NCBI RefSeq assembly: GCF_001659605.2 | Contig: NC_035174.2 | Coordinates: 22,704,027-22,768,026, forward strand | Source: Manihot esculenta | Lineage: Eukaryota; Streptophyta; Magnoliopsida; Malpighiales; Euphorbiaceae | Direction: 5' to 3' | Length of the DNA: 64,000 nt | Shown here: positions 36,928 to 50,360 of the stretch, piece after piece | How the letters are laid out: each line of letters opens with the position of its first letter | How positions within the stretch are numbered: the first letter of the stretch is position 1 | The notes under the pieces: generated by a model | What the model was told of the DNA's origin: nothing | Database searches by the model: none | What the model saw: only the letters and a program-made list of their open reading frames with translations | Program-made: the position numbers and the translations under genes

Positions 36928-37985
36928 TTTCGCTGATTCCTAGGCTTTCGTGAGAGAGGTGAAATTTTAGGCGGGATTGAAAATTCGAGGTCCGGATCGT
37001 ATGTCCTACAAGTGCCGCCGTCGTCAACGTGTCTTTATTTGCGGATATTTCTACTTCGCTGAACTAATAAACAAAACAGTCGATCATTTCCGTTATAAGT
37101 GAGTTAGTATTGTGGGTCCCTGTTGTTGTGTTTGTTCTAATTAATTAAAATATTTTTTTTATTTTTAAAATTATATGAAAATATTTTATAGATTACTTTG
37201 TTAATTATCAAGACATGCGTCTACATTTTAATTTTTTAACCGTTATTTTATTAAAAAAATTTTCATAATTTCCTAATTACTCTCAAGATATAACCCTTCT
37301 CTCCCTTCACTCTCTTTCCTCTTTTTGATTTTTTTCATCACTTTTCATATAATTAAAAACCAATAGAGACAGGAATAAAAAAGATGTCAGTTCCAGTAAC
37401 ACGAGTCACAGAAAATGGAGAGTAATAAGGAGTGATAATGATGCATGAAGTGCTGCTCAAATAAATCTTTCGTGCATGGGCTTGACAGGGACTTTCTAAG
37501 GCTGAGATCTTCTCCTCCTTCTAAATTTTCATTGTCTTGATCTTGAATTAAACCAACCATTAGGCAACGGTTCATCCAAGATTGCTTGAGAAGATTGTTC
37601 GTGATACCTTCCGTTCCATTGGATTCTCCTTTAATGATGTGGGTTTTGATTGCAACAATTGTAAAGTACTCGTCAATATTGAATAGCCGTCCTGATACTG
37701 CCAAGGATATCCACTGCCATCTCTCTAAGCTTCTTGAGAATTAATGCCTTTGCACATCAAGCAACCACATTACTTAGCAATGGATTGAACATAAAACTAA
37801 CTTCTTGGATCACTATACCAAGTAGATGTATGCATGTTGATAACTTAATAATAACTTCAACTCTCATGTGAAAGCTCTTAATTTGTTGGTACCCAATGTG
37901 TAGACTACAATGCTCTACAGAAAAGCTTTTGTGTATTGTATGTAAATATTTTCATTGGTGATTGCAATCATCTACCATCCAACTT
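36928..37985. other. Former CYP71 upstream region
   Basis: This stretch should hold the old promoter of the CYP71 pseudogene. It includes an AT-rich part (37140-37370) that resembles the AT-rich repeat near 48060. A minus-strand open frame at 37387-37704 starts with a non-ATG codon and matches no family I recognise. Confidence 0.45.
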
Positions 37986-38438
37986 GTAGACCATCAAGTT
38001 TCTGGCTCTTGGTGAGTGCAACATGAGAAAGCCCTGACTCATTGGATATAAAAAAATCGAACCGCAGTATGGTCAAGTCCAAAATAGATAGTCGATCTCC
38101 GCAAAAGCTCGGAGGGGCCTTATGTCTGTACAGGCAATGCTATAAGCCTATAAAAGAAAAGTTAAAGCTGAACAAACAAGCAGTCAAACTAAAACATAAC
38201 ATGTATAAGGCTCAGCAAGAAAGCAAGAAATTAAGTCCGACTTCACAAAAGAGCTTAGGGCACCAAAGTGCAGAAAGCGAAATCCCGAACTCCCAAGCTC
38301 GCAATACAGGCAGCATCACAGGCTATAGGCATAAAAGTCTAAGCAAAAAACAAAGAGTCTGAATTATGCGCAAGACCTCAGTAAGGTAGGTGACCGGTCT
38401 CGAAAAAGGAGTTAAGAAAAGATCACGCTAAAAAGAAA

Positions 38439-38443
38439 GCAGA
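38439..38443. repeat. Target-site duplication GCAGA, left
   Basis: GCAGA precedes the LTR start at 38444 and recurs at 43169-43173. Confidence 0.88.
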
Positions 38444-41400
38444 TGTAATACTCGGCTAGACCCCGGCATCGGAATTCCTACCTTCCGGCGGAATCTCCGT
38501 TGAAATCCGGAATCCCTCGGATGTCAGAAGTCTTCTAGAAGGGTAAAATAAAAGTTTTTTAAAATGTTTTACATGTTTTTATGGTTTGATCAAGAAAAAA
38601 AATTGAGGTTTGATAGAAAAGAAAGTTTTGAAGGGAAATGTCAGGTTCGGCAGCCGAACCTCATGTTCGGCCGCCGAAGGTGGCTCCCTTTTGCTGCCGT
38701 CGAACCTCAAGTTCGGCTGCCGAACATGGTGGAGTTGTGGAAGCACCTTTGGCCTCCGAAAGTGGTCTGGCTAGCCACCTATAAAAGGCCCCATGTTCGA
38801 AAATGGGCGAGTTTTCTCTCTCCATTTTCGGGCAAAAGTGAGTTCTTGACCCTCCATGGTTGATTTTATGTTTTCCTTCAAATCTCCCAGAGTTTTTTTA
38901 TGAGTTTTTACCATGTTTTGAAGATTTTAAGCTAAGATCAAGGTTTTAGAAGCTTGGAGACCTCCGGAGTTCGTTTTCTCCACATCTCCAAGTTTGGGAT
39001 CGTATCTCCTCTCGATCTTCAAGAGGTAAGTGTAGATCCTTCTCTTCTTTCATGTTTTAAGTAAGTTTTAAGAAGGGGTTAAGGGTTTTAATGCATGTTT
39101 AGAGTAGATCTAAAATGTTAGGGTTTATGTACTCTTTATATTAAATGTATGCTTATTGTGATGTTTGTTGGGGTATAGCCTAGTTTTAAGCCCCTAAATG
39201 CTTGAAAATATGTTTATGCATGCTTTTGTGTGAGTTGGTATGAGTTGAGAGGCTTTGGGGTGGCTGGATGTGCATGTGAGGCTCGGGTTCTGCCCTTTGG
39301 GAGAGCCCAGGTTCGGCCGCCGAAGCCAGTTTCGGCCGCCGAACCTGCCTGGAGGCAGCTTTAGGCCGCTTAAACTCGCCCCTAAAAGTTTGGACTTTCG
39401 ACTCTAGAGGGGAGTTTCGGCCGCCGAACCTGCCCCCGAAAGTGGGTGACTTTCGGCTCTGGAGGGACTTTCGGCCGCCGAACCTGCCGCCGAAAGTGTC
39501 ATGTCCAGCCTTCCTTTGTATGCTTTCTATGAATGTTTTGTGATGTTTTAGGGGGTTTTTGGGGAGATGTTTAGAGTTATGTTAGAGTATGTTGGTCTCT
39601 CATTTGAGTCCACCTGTGTAGGATCGGATCTGAGAGACCGAGGAGGTCAGTAGTGAGCTAGCTGCTACAGAGTCAGTAAAGCGTCAGCCAGAGGTGAGTA
39701 GAACACAACTCTTTTATTTTGAAGCAATAAAATCTTTTTAGCATGATCCATGCATCACGAATGCCATAATATATATTAGGTTGTTTGCATTAGAATTCAC
39801 GAATATGATGCATTGCATAATATGTTATTGATGTTGATGGATATTGGATGATCCATTAGCCCTCGATGTGATACAATATGTATATGTAAGAGAAGACCAG
39901 GTGTGGCCGTATCGCCCCTGGCAATATGTATATGTAAGAGAAGACCAGATGTGGCCGTATCGCCCCGGCAATATGTAAGAGAAGACCAGGTGTGGCCGTA
40001 TCGCCCCTGGCACAGTTGGACATGTTATGTTATGTTTAAGAGGAAGTCCTGAGGAGCTCCGTCGAGGGCCGGGTGTAATACCCGGCTAGATTCCGGCATC
40101 GGAATCCCTACCTTTCTGCGGAATCTCCGTTGGAATCTGGAATTCTGACGATGCCAGAGTCTTCTAGAGGGGTAAAATGTGTTTCTAAAATATTTTCACA
40201 TGATTTTATGGTTTTAAATGGAAAAGAAATTGAGTTTTGAAAAGAATAGGCCAAGGAGGCATTTGCCAGGTTCGGCCGCCGAAAGTCAAGTTCGGCCGCC
40301 GAACATAGGGCTGTTTCGGGAGTGCTTTAGGCTTCCGAAAGTGCGAGGGCAGAAACCAAGTTCGGCCGCCGAACATACATGAGTTTAGGGAGCACGTTAG
40401 GCTGCCGAAGGTGGTTGACCAGGCCACCTATAAAGAGCCCTCAGATCAGAAATGGGCGAGTTTTCTCCCCATTCTCGAGCTCAGGTGAGTTTTTGTCCTC
40501 CTTTGGTCGTTTTCATGCTTTCTCTACCCATCCCTTAAGTTTTCATGAGTTCTACCCTTGTTTTGAAGTTTTGAAGCTTAAATAGAAGTTTTGAAGCTTG
40601 GAGGCTTGTAGAGCTTGGATCCTCCACACCTCCGAGTTAGGGATCGCACCAACCCTCGATCTTCAAGAGATAAGTGTAGATCCTTGCTTCCCTTTGTATT
40701 TAATGAAGTTTTAAGAGGTTTTAATGGTTGAGTATGGGTAGATATGCATGTTAAGGTTTATGTGGGTTTTGTGCCCAATGTATGTTTATGTGCTGATTGT
40801 TGGGGGCTTGGACTAGTGTTTATGCCCTATATGCTTGTGGGAGAGTGTATGCATGATTGGGAGAGGGCAAGTGAGATTATGGGTTGTTTTAATGGTTTTG
40901 GCTTATGTGTCATAAGCTATTTATGTATGCTTTTTGGCGTTGTTTTTGGAGTTTAATCTAGTTGTTAAGCTCCTTTATGCATGGTTAAGGGTTTTATGCA
41001 TGGTTAAGGGTTTATGCATGTTTTTGAGAAGTTGAATGCATATTTAGGATGTTTGGAGACTTGTTTGTGCATGAGGCTGAGTTCTGAATGAACTCAGGTT
41101 CGGCAGCCGAAGGGACTTTTGGCCACCGAACCTGCCTGTGGTGGCTTGTTTTGGCTGCCGAACCCTGCCCCCGAAAGTTAGACTTTCGGCTCTGGAGGGG
41201 AGTTTCGGCCGCCGAAGGTGCCGCCGAACATGCATGAGTTTCGTCTCTGGAAGAGACTTTCGGCCGCCGAAGGTGCCGCCGAAAGTAGCTGAGTTTCGGC
41301 TCTAGAGGGACTTTCGGCCGCCGAACCTGCCGCCGAAAGTGCCCTGTCCAGCCTTCCTTTGCATGATTTCTATGTTTGTTTTAGGGGGTTTTTAGGGAGT

Positions 41401-43168
41401 TGTCTATGAGTTGTTTAGAGTATGTTTGGCACCTCACTGGAGTCCACCTGTGTAGTATCGGACCCGAGAAACCGAGGTGTTTGACAGTGTTAGCTGCTTC
41501 AGAGTCCGTCCAGAGCTAGTCAAAGGTGAGTAGAACATAACTATTTTAATATGAAAGAAAGTAAATGTTTTAAGCATGTTCATGCATCACGAATACCATG
41601 TTATGTAATAGGTTGTTTGCATTAGAGTTCACGAATATGTTGCATTGCATAATACGATGATGACGATGTGGATGAATATTGGATGATCCATTAGCCCTCA
41701 GTATGACATGATATGACACGATATGACATGTATGACATGATATGAGACGGAAAGACCAGGCGTGGCCGTATTGCCCCTGGCATAGAGTAAGAGAAGTCCA
41801 GGTGTGGCCGTATCGCCCCTGGCATAGAGTATGTGAAGTCCAGGCGTGGCCGTATCGCCCTTGGCATAGAGCATTGTTGAACTTGTTATGATATGAGATT
41901 TATACGTAGAGGGCTATTGGTGACAAATTCATCCTTGATGTGTATTGTTTGTGATGTGATGCATGTCATGAAAGCATATGATATAATAAACTGTTTTTCT
42001 ATTTAGTTCTGCTCACTGGGCTTTATAGCTCACCCCTCTTCCCTAACCCCAGGTTTGCAGGGTCAGAGATAGTTCAGGAGGTCAGCAGATTATGGCTATA
42101 GTTATGATTTTTATGTAATAGTATAGTTGTGGACATGATGTAATGTAAAGATGTGTATTAAAATGTAAAATGAGATAATGTAATGTAATAGATAGAGTTG
42201 TGCTTTGCCCTAGTGTGTGGTTAATCCCTCTGTACATAGTCTTTGTGTATGTTTTTTATGGAGATATGAAGACCAAGCTTATTGTATGTTGCCCCATTAG
42301 AGTTGATGATGAGAACTCTAGTGTTGGGGTTTATGATTATGAGTTGTGCATGCACAGATTAAGCTTGGTGAATGAAAGAAAGAAAGTTTAAAGTTTTATG
42401 TAAATGTTGATCATGTATGGGATTAATCAGGTATACAGGATGCATGTTAGGCTTGCTACGGGTCCCGGCGACCTTAAGTCGATCTGGACCCTAGCGCCGG
42501 TAGCGGTCCGATTTTCGGGCTGTTACACCGGGCATTTATTGGATATGTAAAGGGCTATTGGTGACAATACCATTTTAAGGTGATTTACTTGTGTTGTGAT
42601 GCATTTCATGATGGCATACCTTTATAAACTGTTTTACTGTTTTGCTCACTGGGCTTTAGTAGCTCACCCCTTCCCCTAACCCCCAGGTTTATAGGACCAG
42701 AGATAGCACAGGGAGTCAGCAAGGGTAATGGTCATAGTTATGTCATGTAATAGAGTGTTAGTGGACATGTAATGTAATGAAATGTAAAATGATATAATGT
42801 AAAATAATGTAATGAGGATTAGTATTGTGCTTGGCCCTAGTGTTTATTGTAAATCCCTGTTGTACATGATATTGATGTAAATATTTAATGATGAGACATG
42901 TTGAACCAGGCTTGACATTTGAGATGTTGACCCAACTGGAGCATTTGATGAGGGCTCCAGTAAGGGGTTTTATGTTTACAGTTATAGTGCATGCACAGGT
43001 CAAGCTTGGTACATATGTAAAAAGTTTAAAGTTTTTATGAATATGTATGATCATGTATGGGATTTATCAGGTATAACAGGATGTATAGTAGGCTTGCTAC
43101 GGGTTTCGGTGACCTTAAGTCGATTTGGATCCTAGCGCCGATAGCAGTCCGGTTTCCGGATCGTTGCA
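38444..43168 (+). mobile_element. Solo Gypsy LTR (C), split by a second solo LTR
   Basis: LTR C starts TGTAATACTCGG and ends GGATCGTTGCA, between GCAGA duplications. Its own sequence is 38444-40073 plus 42533-43168 (about 2.27 kb). It shows the family layout: CGGCCGCCGAA clusters at 38642-38725 and 39310-39500, and a repeated unit CAGGTGTGGCCGTATCGCCC near 39897-40015. No gag or pol lies inside, so recombination between two LTRs has removed the body. The end TTGCA instead of TTACA suggests age. Confidence 0.88.
40074..42527 (+). mobile_element. Solo Gypsy LTR (D) nested in LTR C
   Basis: It starts TGTAATACCCGGC and ends GGGCTGTTACA, with CCGGG on both sides (40069-40073 and 42528-42532). The length is about 2.45 kb. 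CGGCCGCCGAA clusters lie at 40268-40400 and 41095-41340. The interrupted LTR C continues directly after the right CCGGG with CATTTATTGG. Being inside C, it is the younger insertion. Confidence 0.9.
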
Positions 43169-43173
43169 GCAGA
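43169..43173. repeat. Target-site duplication GCAGA, right
   Basis: It matches 38439-38443 exactly. Confidence 0.88.
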
Positions 43174-43874
43174 GGTCAGCTAATAAAAACAATGAAGGTC
43201 AAACTGACCTCAACATGAAACTAAAAAGAGCCAGTCCGACCTCACAAAACGAGACACGAAAATCACTAACTCATAGGCTCAGTTAAACAGATGAACTTAT
43301 CGTTCAGCTTGGACTATCCCATAATGAACAGGTGCTCAAACAAAGTACGAAAGGCAACAGTTGAACGCGCGGTCCAGACTTGGACGATTGCTAGAAAGTG
43401 GCATGGAAGACAGAGATTGAAATTGCCTAAGGTATGAAGCCTATTTTGACCAGCTTATCTCTCTGAATGTTATATACAACTAAGCTCAGCCTGATGTTAA
43501 GACCTAGCTTAGGGCAATTTAATTGACAAAGTCATAAAAGAAGAAGTTTAGCCCGTCACTCCGAGTTAAAAAAGTTAAGGATCTGTTAAGAACACATATT
43601 GTCAAAAGCCTTCTTTATTATAAATTAGGAAAACTCTATAAGCCTAGTAAAAGAGAAAGACCCCGACCTCAAGGAGGCATAGGTAGATTGGCAAAGTTAG
43701 TAAAGCAATTTGAGTAAAAAACAATCTAAATATGAATGAGAGTATAAGTCACAAACAAATTTCATCCGTCACCAAGACACATATTCTCAGATCGTCATAA
43801 AAATTTAGACAATAAAAAGAAAGGAAGAAGAAGAAAGGCAACATAAGGCATGAAAGAGAAATCATAGTCTTTAT

Positions 43875-46799
43875 TTATTTATCAGCTATTACATATGACA
43901 AAATAATATTAAGAGGCTCAACCTCAGTAATTATATTGTCATCTACACTAACTATGTTGTTGTTCTTTGGGAGTCCGGTATCCTCTGCAAGCAGCGCGGC
44001 ATCGTCGCCCTCAACTTGAGACCCCTGAGGCCCATCACCCTCTTCTCTAGGTCCAGTTGGCAAGGTTGGAGTGCCTTTAGGAAGGGGATTATCATCCTCC
44101 TCATAACGTACCTCCTCCCCATCGGAATCTACCTCAGGAGCTCAGAGCCGAGCTAATGGGGTGGAGGGGGCATCCCTGGCCTCTTTCAAACCCTGATTGA
44201 ACCTAGAGGCAAACATGCAGAAAGCTCTGTGCCATATCTCGTTTTTCATCGTATCAGAAGCTTTGAACTCCGCAAGTCGCTCCTCACAGGCCTCCTCAAT
44301 CTTGGTTTTCAGCTCAGGGGAATCCTTATAACGTTGGAGATGATCCTCACAGGCTTGCCTAATTTCAGTTTGTAACTCTGAAGAGTCCTTATATTCCTGC
44401 AAGCATCTTTGGCAAGCCTGATCAATCTCAGCCTTTAGCTCGACAGAGCCCTTGTACTCCTGCAGGCGCTCTTCACATGCCAACCGGACCTTATCCTCAG
44501 TAAGTTTGGCGTCCTCGAGCAGGGCAGAACACCTCACATCCAGGACCTTAACCTCTTGACAGAGCTGCTGATTCTGAAGTTTTAATTCCTCTGTAGCCAA
44601 GGTCAAGCCTTTCAGGTCCTCAATGCGCTTGCTGAGCTCTTGCTCAAGAACAATAACCCGAGCCAGGGCCTCTTCCCTTTGGGATTTCACTGTCTCGAAT
44701 TGGGCCTGGGCGTTGTCACGATCTGCCCTGAGTACCTCACATTCGCTCCAGGCGTCATCTCTTTGAGCCACCACTTCGTCTCTCTCTCGTCTAATTTCCT
44801 CTAGAGAGGACAGATGAGCCGAAACTTCATCACAACGAGACTCCGCTACTGCTGTCCTCTCGTCAGCCCTCTTCACAGCATCCCATATCCAAACTAGCTC
44901 ATTTTCGAGGTCCTTCAAACGACCTTGAGCCGCGGTGAGCTGGCCCCGAGCATCACCCATTGCTACGAGATTTTCCTAGAGACGGGCCTCCTCAATTTGG
45001 CAATCCACAGTGTTCCGAAGGGACCAGTCACAGGCATCAATCTCCATGAAGACGCTCATCACCTAGAGGAAGGAAGAGACAATAATAAAATTAGAAACAA
45101 CAAAGACAAAAACGAACCAGAATAAGAAAACAACTTACAATTAAGAGCATCTCCCTGACAGTGTCCCTAAGCTCCTTTCGAGTCCGAGAATGGAAGGCCA
45201 CCTGCTCCCCAATAGAGCTAGCTAGAAGGCCGGTGAGGGCCAACAAGCGCGGGTCTGAGGCCTCAGTGACCCCACCGAACATCCTCTCCCGTAACAGCTC
45301 GGCGACAACGCTTGCCGGGGACTGGTGGGTGATGTCCTCTGCGTTCAGGATTTCGTTGTCTGGGGCAAAAAATAGTGGCTCCATAGAAGTCTTCTCTTTC
45401 TCGATTGGGGGCAGAGCCGGAACCTTTTTTGGAGCAGGAGCTGAAGCAGGAATCTCTGAAGGAGGAGCTCGCTTGCCCATGGCCTCTTTAACAACGACAC
45501 TGCTAACAATTGAGGTCTTCCTCGAACAAAAAGCACCTGGAACAGCTCCGGCCTTCTTTGAGTCCCCAAAAACACTTTGACCAGCTGGGACGACCTCGAC
45601 TCCACCCTCGTTAGTTGAGACGACCTCGGCCACACCCTTGGAGGCACCCCCAACAGCTAAGGGGACCTCGGTGCTTTCCTGGAGGTGTTCCTCAACAGAT
45701 TCTTCGATTACGACGAGCTCCCGAGATGTCGAAATTGAGGCCGGCTTAGATTTCATGGCCGAGAGAGACCTGGAAGAGGAGCGAGACCAGCTGCGGCCGG
45801 AGGCTCTAGGACCCCCCGAACGATGACCTTTGGAGCTCGACGCAGGAGGAATGGCTCGACTAGTAGATCGAGGAGAGATAAGCTCAGCGACTGCTCGAGT
45901 CATGTCCGCCACCGACATTCCGGCACAAAAAGCGTCCAGAGCAGTCCTCATGCTCTCCAGAGACAAGACAAAATTCTTGGGTGGCTTGATCCTCTCCATG
46001 GGTAGTTTGGAAGCTACAAAGAAACAGAAGTCAAACATATCAGGGACATACCAAATAAAAGACAGAATTAAAGAGTAAACAACACATCAACAGGGCAAAT
46101 ATCGGCAGCTTCTTTGTAGTTCTAAAGACTAGACACAAACATGCACTTTTCGACATCATACTTCTTTTCAACAGAAGTCAGTCTGAGAAGGTCGATCTGC
46201 TCAGAAAGGGTCAGCTGAGGGAGGTCATTGCAGCCCGAAGGTACATGCCTCCAAGGGAGATCCACCTGCCAAGACAGCCCTAGGCCTCCCTTCAGCTCTA
46301 CCACAGTGAACCCCTCTATCTAGGCCTTGATGGAATCCTTATGACCCGAAAAGATAGACAACCCTCCTCGGAGAGCAAAATAATAAAAACACTGGCTTGC
46401 ACGAACCAAACGAAAAAAAGTGGAAAACAGATGAGCTGTGGGGTGAAACCCCAACTCAAACAGACATACTCAAAAGAACACATGAAAAGAATCGAGTTAG
46501 GAGCAAGTATATAAGGAGTTATTTCGAAATACTAAAAAACCTCGATAAAGAATGGAGAGAAGGGAAAGGTTAGGCCAAACTCACGCTGTTTGACAAAGAA
46601 AACTAGACTACGATCCCTCTGGGGATCAATGAGACCGGAAGGGGGAGGATCGAGAAGAACAATCCTCTCGTTACGATGAGGAGCCCTAATCCGAAATAAG
46701 GGGGGTGTTTAGATATTCTCGAGAAAAGAAGAACACGGGGGAGGAAGGAGTGACATTAGACTCTAGGTTCATAACATCAGGAAGTTTTGGATCTTCCAT
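43875..46799 (-). pseudogene. Antisense extra gene of a Tat-like element (PF04195-like), degenerate
   Basis: The probable start at 46799 reads MEDPKLPDVMNLESNV. A frame shift near 46700 leads to NERIVLLDPPPSGLIDP and REFGLTFPFSPFFIEV, resembling the putative gypsy-type transposon domain. A Ser/Pro-rich part with frames at 46038-45140 follows; GTAAGT near 45137 and an AG near 45075 suggest an intron. The 44142-44960 segment is a long coiled coil ending in four tandem 21-residue units of the form ACEERLQEYKGSVELKAEI. Stops are seen near 44978 (EEARL-stop-ENLVAM) and at 44142. After the latter the frame continues to 43875. It may act as an accessory retrotransposon protein; function is unknown. 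Confidence 0.6.
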
Positions 46800-47024
46800 G
46801 GCAGATGATTTCGCAGGAAAAATGTAGAGAAACGAAGTGCACAGAGAGCAACTGGGGAATAAGAGTTCAGTAGAAATTTGGGGTTTTTTGAATTTTGAAA
46901 ACAGAAAAGCAAGGAAGGGACGTTTTGATGGAAACCGTTCTCGAGCCACACAATCATTAAAAGAACCTAAATATTTACCCCCTCATCACTCATGTAATAA
47001 CTGTTGAGGAGGTAAAGGGGCAAT

Positions 47025-47475
47025 TGATGATCGCCGGGCTTCACGCGTCTAAGAAAGGAGCCAAGCCCACGAAGATTGCCCCAATCCAAGATCCAGGAAC
47101 CCTCCCTGTCGGGCCAGATCGACCCCTTCGGCCCATACAGAGCCTCAGAAAACAGGTCGGGTCACTCACAAGCTCAGGTACCCCAACCATGAGCTCAGCC
47201 TAATGACATGACATAAGGAAGGACAGCAGGTCTAGTCATTTTGTAACCCTGCCTGCATGCACGCCGGGAAGAATTAAATGGCCGCCTGACATGGAAAGAA
47301 CGTCTGACGCTATTCGTACGTACGGACCTGCAGAGACAGGCGGTACTATAGCAGAGAGCCCGTTAGGCATCAATAGTAGACAAAGGGAAAAATGATAAAA
47401 GGGGAAGGACATCCTCCACTCTAGACAAGCTTATACAACTATCGCAAACCCTATTATCTGGATCTCAGAATATCA
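47025..47475 (+). mobile_element. Probable 3' LTR of the Tat-like element
   Basis: It begins TGATGATCGCCGGGC straight after a polypurine tract, is GC-richer than its surroundings, and ends near GAATATCA where AT-rich DNA resumes. No partner LTR is in the window, so both ends are tentative. Confidence 0.5.
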
Positions 47476-47994
47476 CTAATTATAGTTAAATTATAATTAA
47501 TTTAATATAATTAGATTGAATTTAAATATTTAAAAATTATTTATTAACGTTCAAAATATGATTTTTTATTATGATTTCAAACTATAAATTATAAAATATT
47601 AAATTATATTATTAAATTAAATTAATAAATAATTCACACAATGCACGGACAAAATAACTTTCTTTTTAATCATAAATTTATTATTTAAAAGTATTTTAAT
47701 TTTTAAATATTATTTTTTAAAAAATATAATAGTTATTATTATCTAAATTTCTTTTAATATAAATATGTATAGGTTATATAAATTATTATTTAAAAAATAT
47801 TTATTAATATTTAAAATAAAATTAATATTAATTAATAATTTATTGTTAATAAAATTTTATAGTGTAAATTTAAAATAAAAAATAAAAAATAAATTAAATT
47901 TTAATATAATTACCGTATCTTATATTTTTAAAATTAAATATTTAAATTCTTCTATTCAAATTTCTATACTTCTATACAATTTTTTACTATTAAA
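47476..47994. other. AT-rich spacer
   Basis: Extremely AT-rich DNA with no recognised gene or repeat unit. Confidence 0.6.
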
Positions 47995-48353
47995 AATATA
48001 TAAATAATTTTATTATCTATTTTTAAATTAAAAAAATAATTATAATTATACCTTTATAATTTGTTCTAATTAATTAAAATATTTTATAATTTTAAAATTA
48101 TATTGAAATAAATTTATATTTGATTCCGTTATTAATTTAAAATTACATTAAAATACTTTTATATTTTAATTATATTATTTAAATATTCATTAATTTTTAC
48201 TGTTAATTTATTAGTCAAAACTGGAAAAAGATATTTTAATACTTAAATTACTCTTCTCATCTGATAAAACTCATCACCCCCTTTTTTCTATCTATCTTCA
48301 TATAGCATGGATAATAGGGAGCTAACTAATAGACTAAAATATAATGAATTAAG
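47995..48353 (+). repeat. 360-bp direct repeat flanking the pararetrovirus, left copy
   Basis: From ATATATAAATAATTTTATTA to ATAATGAATTAAG this block recurs at 55620-55979 with only a few single-base length differences in homopolymers. Virus-derived sequence fills exactly the interval between the two copies. Confidence 0.9.
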
Positions 48354-48728
48354 CATATAAACCAAAAACCACATACATTTCTCAAAGATATATTGATTCA
48401 AGACCATATACCATAGATCCCACGAAAAAACCGATAAATAAACCTTTCACAAAAATGATACCTCCATCACAAAATCCTATAGATATTGTCACAATAGATC
48501 CAAAAACAGAATTAAATGATATGTCAAAATTATTACAAAAAAATAATTAATGAACAAACTAAGCCTTCAAAAGCTAGCACTTCAGGAGAAATTAAAGAAG
48601 AAACTACTAGCAAAGATAAAGGAAAAATTACTGTCTTAACTTAATACAATGAGACTTCTTCTTCCGATAATAAAACAATAGAAAATCCTTTAGAAGTATC
48701 AGACTTTGACCAAGACTATATCATTCCT

Positions 48729-50303
48729 TTGAATAATATAGAAAGACAATATAATAGACAACCTGATGATTTAAAAATCTTAGATAGAAAACAAAAACAA
48801 CATAATGCAAAGAATATATATGAATGGAATATTGACGAAAGATCAGAAGTAGAAATAATACAAATTACAAAAGAAATGGTAATAGTAGGAAATATTTATA
48901 AACAAAGAGTCGGAATTACAGAAAAAGAAGCTGCAGAAAATATAATATTAGGATTTACAGGAGAATTAAGAACATGGTGGGACAAATTACTTAGTAATGA
49001 AATAAAAGAAAATATATTATCAGCCAGAAGAATTAATAATACTACGGGAGAATTAATTATTGACCCATCAACAGGACAACCACAATCTTTTATATTAGCA
49101 TATTTAGTCTATAATATTATATCCCATTTCATAGGAGACTTAGACTTATATACTGAAAGAAATAGTGAAATTTTACAAAATTTAAAATGCAGAAAACTAG
49201 AAAATTTTAGATGGTATAAAGACAACTTTCTAAAAAGAGTTTATGCCTTAGCTGATCCAAATGCTTACCATTGGAAAGAGAAATTCTTAACCGGATTACC
49301 TAATTTATTTTCGACAAAAGTAAAAGAAACAATAGAACAAAGATTTGGACATATTTCTTATGATGATTTAACATATGGAGATTGAATAACTTATGTAAAT
49401 TTAACAGGATTAAGATTATGTAGAGATATAAAATTACAGAATAAATTAAAAACAGAAAACAGACAATCAAGAAAAGAATTAGGGAACTGGTGCGAACAAT
49501 TTGGATTTGGAAGCACAAAGAAATCAAAACAAAAGAAATATAAGTCTTTTAGGGCAGATAAAATTTACAAAAAATCTAATTATCATCAATATGAAAATAA
49601 AAATAACAAACAAATAAATAAGAAAAAACAATTTAGAAAAAGAAATTATAATTATAGGAAAACCAGGTCAAAAGATAAAATAACATATTATTTATGTAAT
49701 CAAAAAGGACATTTTGCTAAAGAATGCCCTGCAAGAAAAAAGATACATGAATTAGGATTAGAATTAAAAATTGATAATATTGAACAATTATTAGATAAAA
49801 TAGATCAGATTAATTTATCCTCATCAGAATTAGATGATGATTACAGTAGTGATCATTCCTCAGAAACAATAGGAAGTAGTGAGCATAATTGTAAAGGAGA
49901 AATATGTGTTTGTAATAATCAAATAAATATGTTAACAGAATATAACCAAATATTAGAGCAAATAGAACAAGTACAAGATTCTAAGATAAAAAGAAAATTT
50001 TTCAAAAAATTAACAAAAATAATAAATGAAGAAATAAAACAAGGAACAGAATCACCAACAAGCTTTGAAGAAATAGAACAAATGTTTAAACAAAAGAAAC
50101 CAATAAAAACAATCTCTTCTATGGATTTACAGTCAGAAATAAAACAATTAAAATTAGAAGTAAGACAATTAAAACATAGGTGTGATCAACTAGAACAAAA
50201 TCAAAGCTTAGAAAACATCAAAATAAAATCAGAAGATGTTGTTTCAGATAATGAAAGTGACAAAAAATTAAAATTTAATAATATTACTAGAATTAAATTT
50301 TAA
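48729..50303 (+). pseudogene. Pararetrovirus capsid-like region with zinc knuckle
   Basis: An open part (48729-49385) contains AAENIILGFTGELRTWWDKL, typical of the capsid/gag-like domain of caulimovirids. After a TGA (49383-49385) the frame goes on through a Lys-rich stretch and a zinc knuckle near 49687-49735 reading YYLCNQKGHFAKEC. The first Cys of the CX2CX4HX4C pattern is Tyr. A Glu/Lys-rich probable coiled-coil part (49929-50303) follows. Upstream bits (48360-48728) carry two stops and a frame change. The region cannot give a complete capsid protein. Confidence 0.8.
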
Positions 50304-50360
50304 AAATGGTATGTTAAAATTGCTTTAACAATTAAAGATTTTAAAATAGAAACAATAGCT

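Larger units (their letters stand above)
37986..47475 (+). mobile_element. 3' part of a Tat-like Gypsy element with antisense extra gene (left end unclear)
   Basis: The right part has a polypurine tract (AGGTAAAGGGG, 47010-47020) followed by an LTR-like block. An antisense gene of the putative gypsy-type transposon family (PF04195-like) lies upstream at 43875-46799. Extra antisense genes between pol and the 3' LTR are known in Tat/Ogre-Retand Gypsy elements. The flanks 37986-38443 and 43174-43860 share a Lys/Ser-rich, tract-like composition and adjoin across the solo LTR, which carries a GCAGA target duplication. No pol or 5' LTR is present. Lineage is inferred from layout. Confidence 0.6.

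Noticed and set aside
37387..37704. Minus-strand frame of about 105 codons upstream of the CYP71 pseudogene
   Set aside because: It begins with a non-ATG codon and matches no family I know; chance in an intergenic region is as likely.
38042..38362. Plus-strand Lys/Ser-rich frame of 106 codons
   Set aside because: Low-complexity composition inside the degenerate Tat-like element, with no motif.
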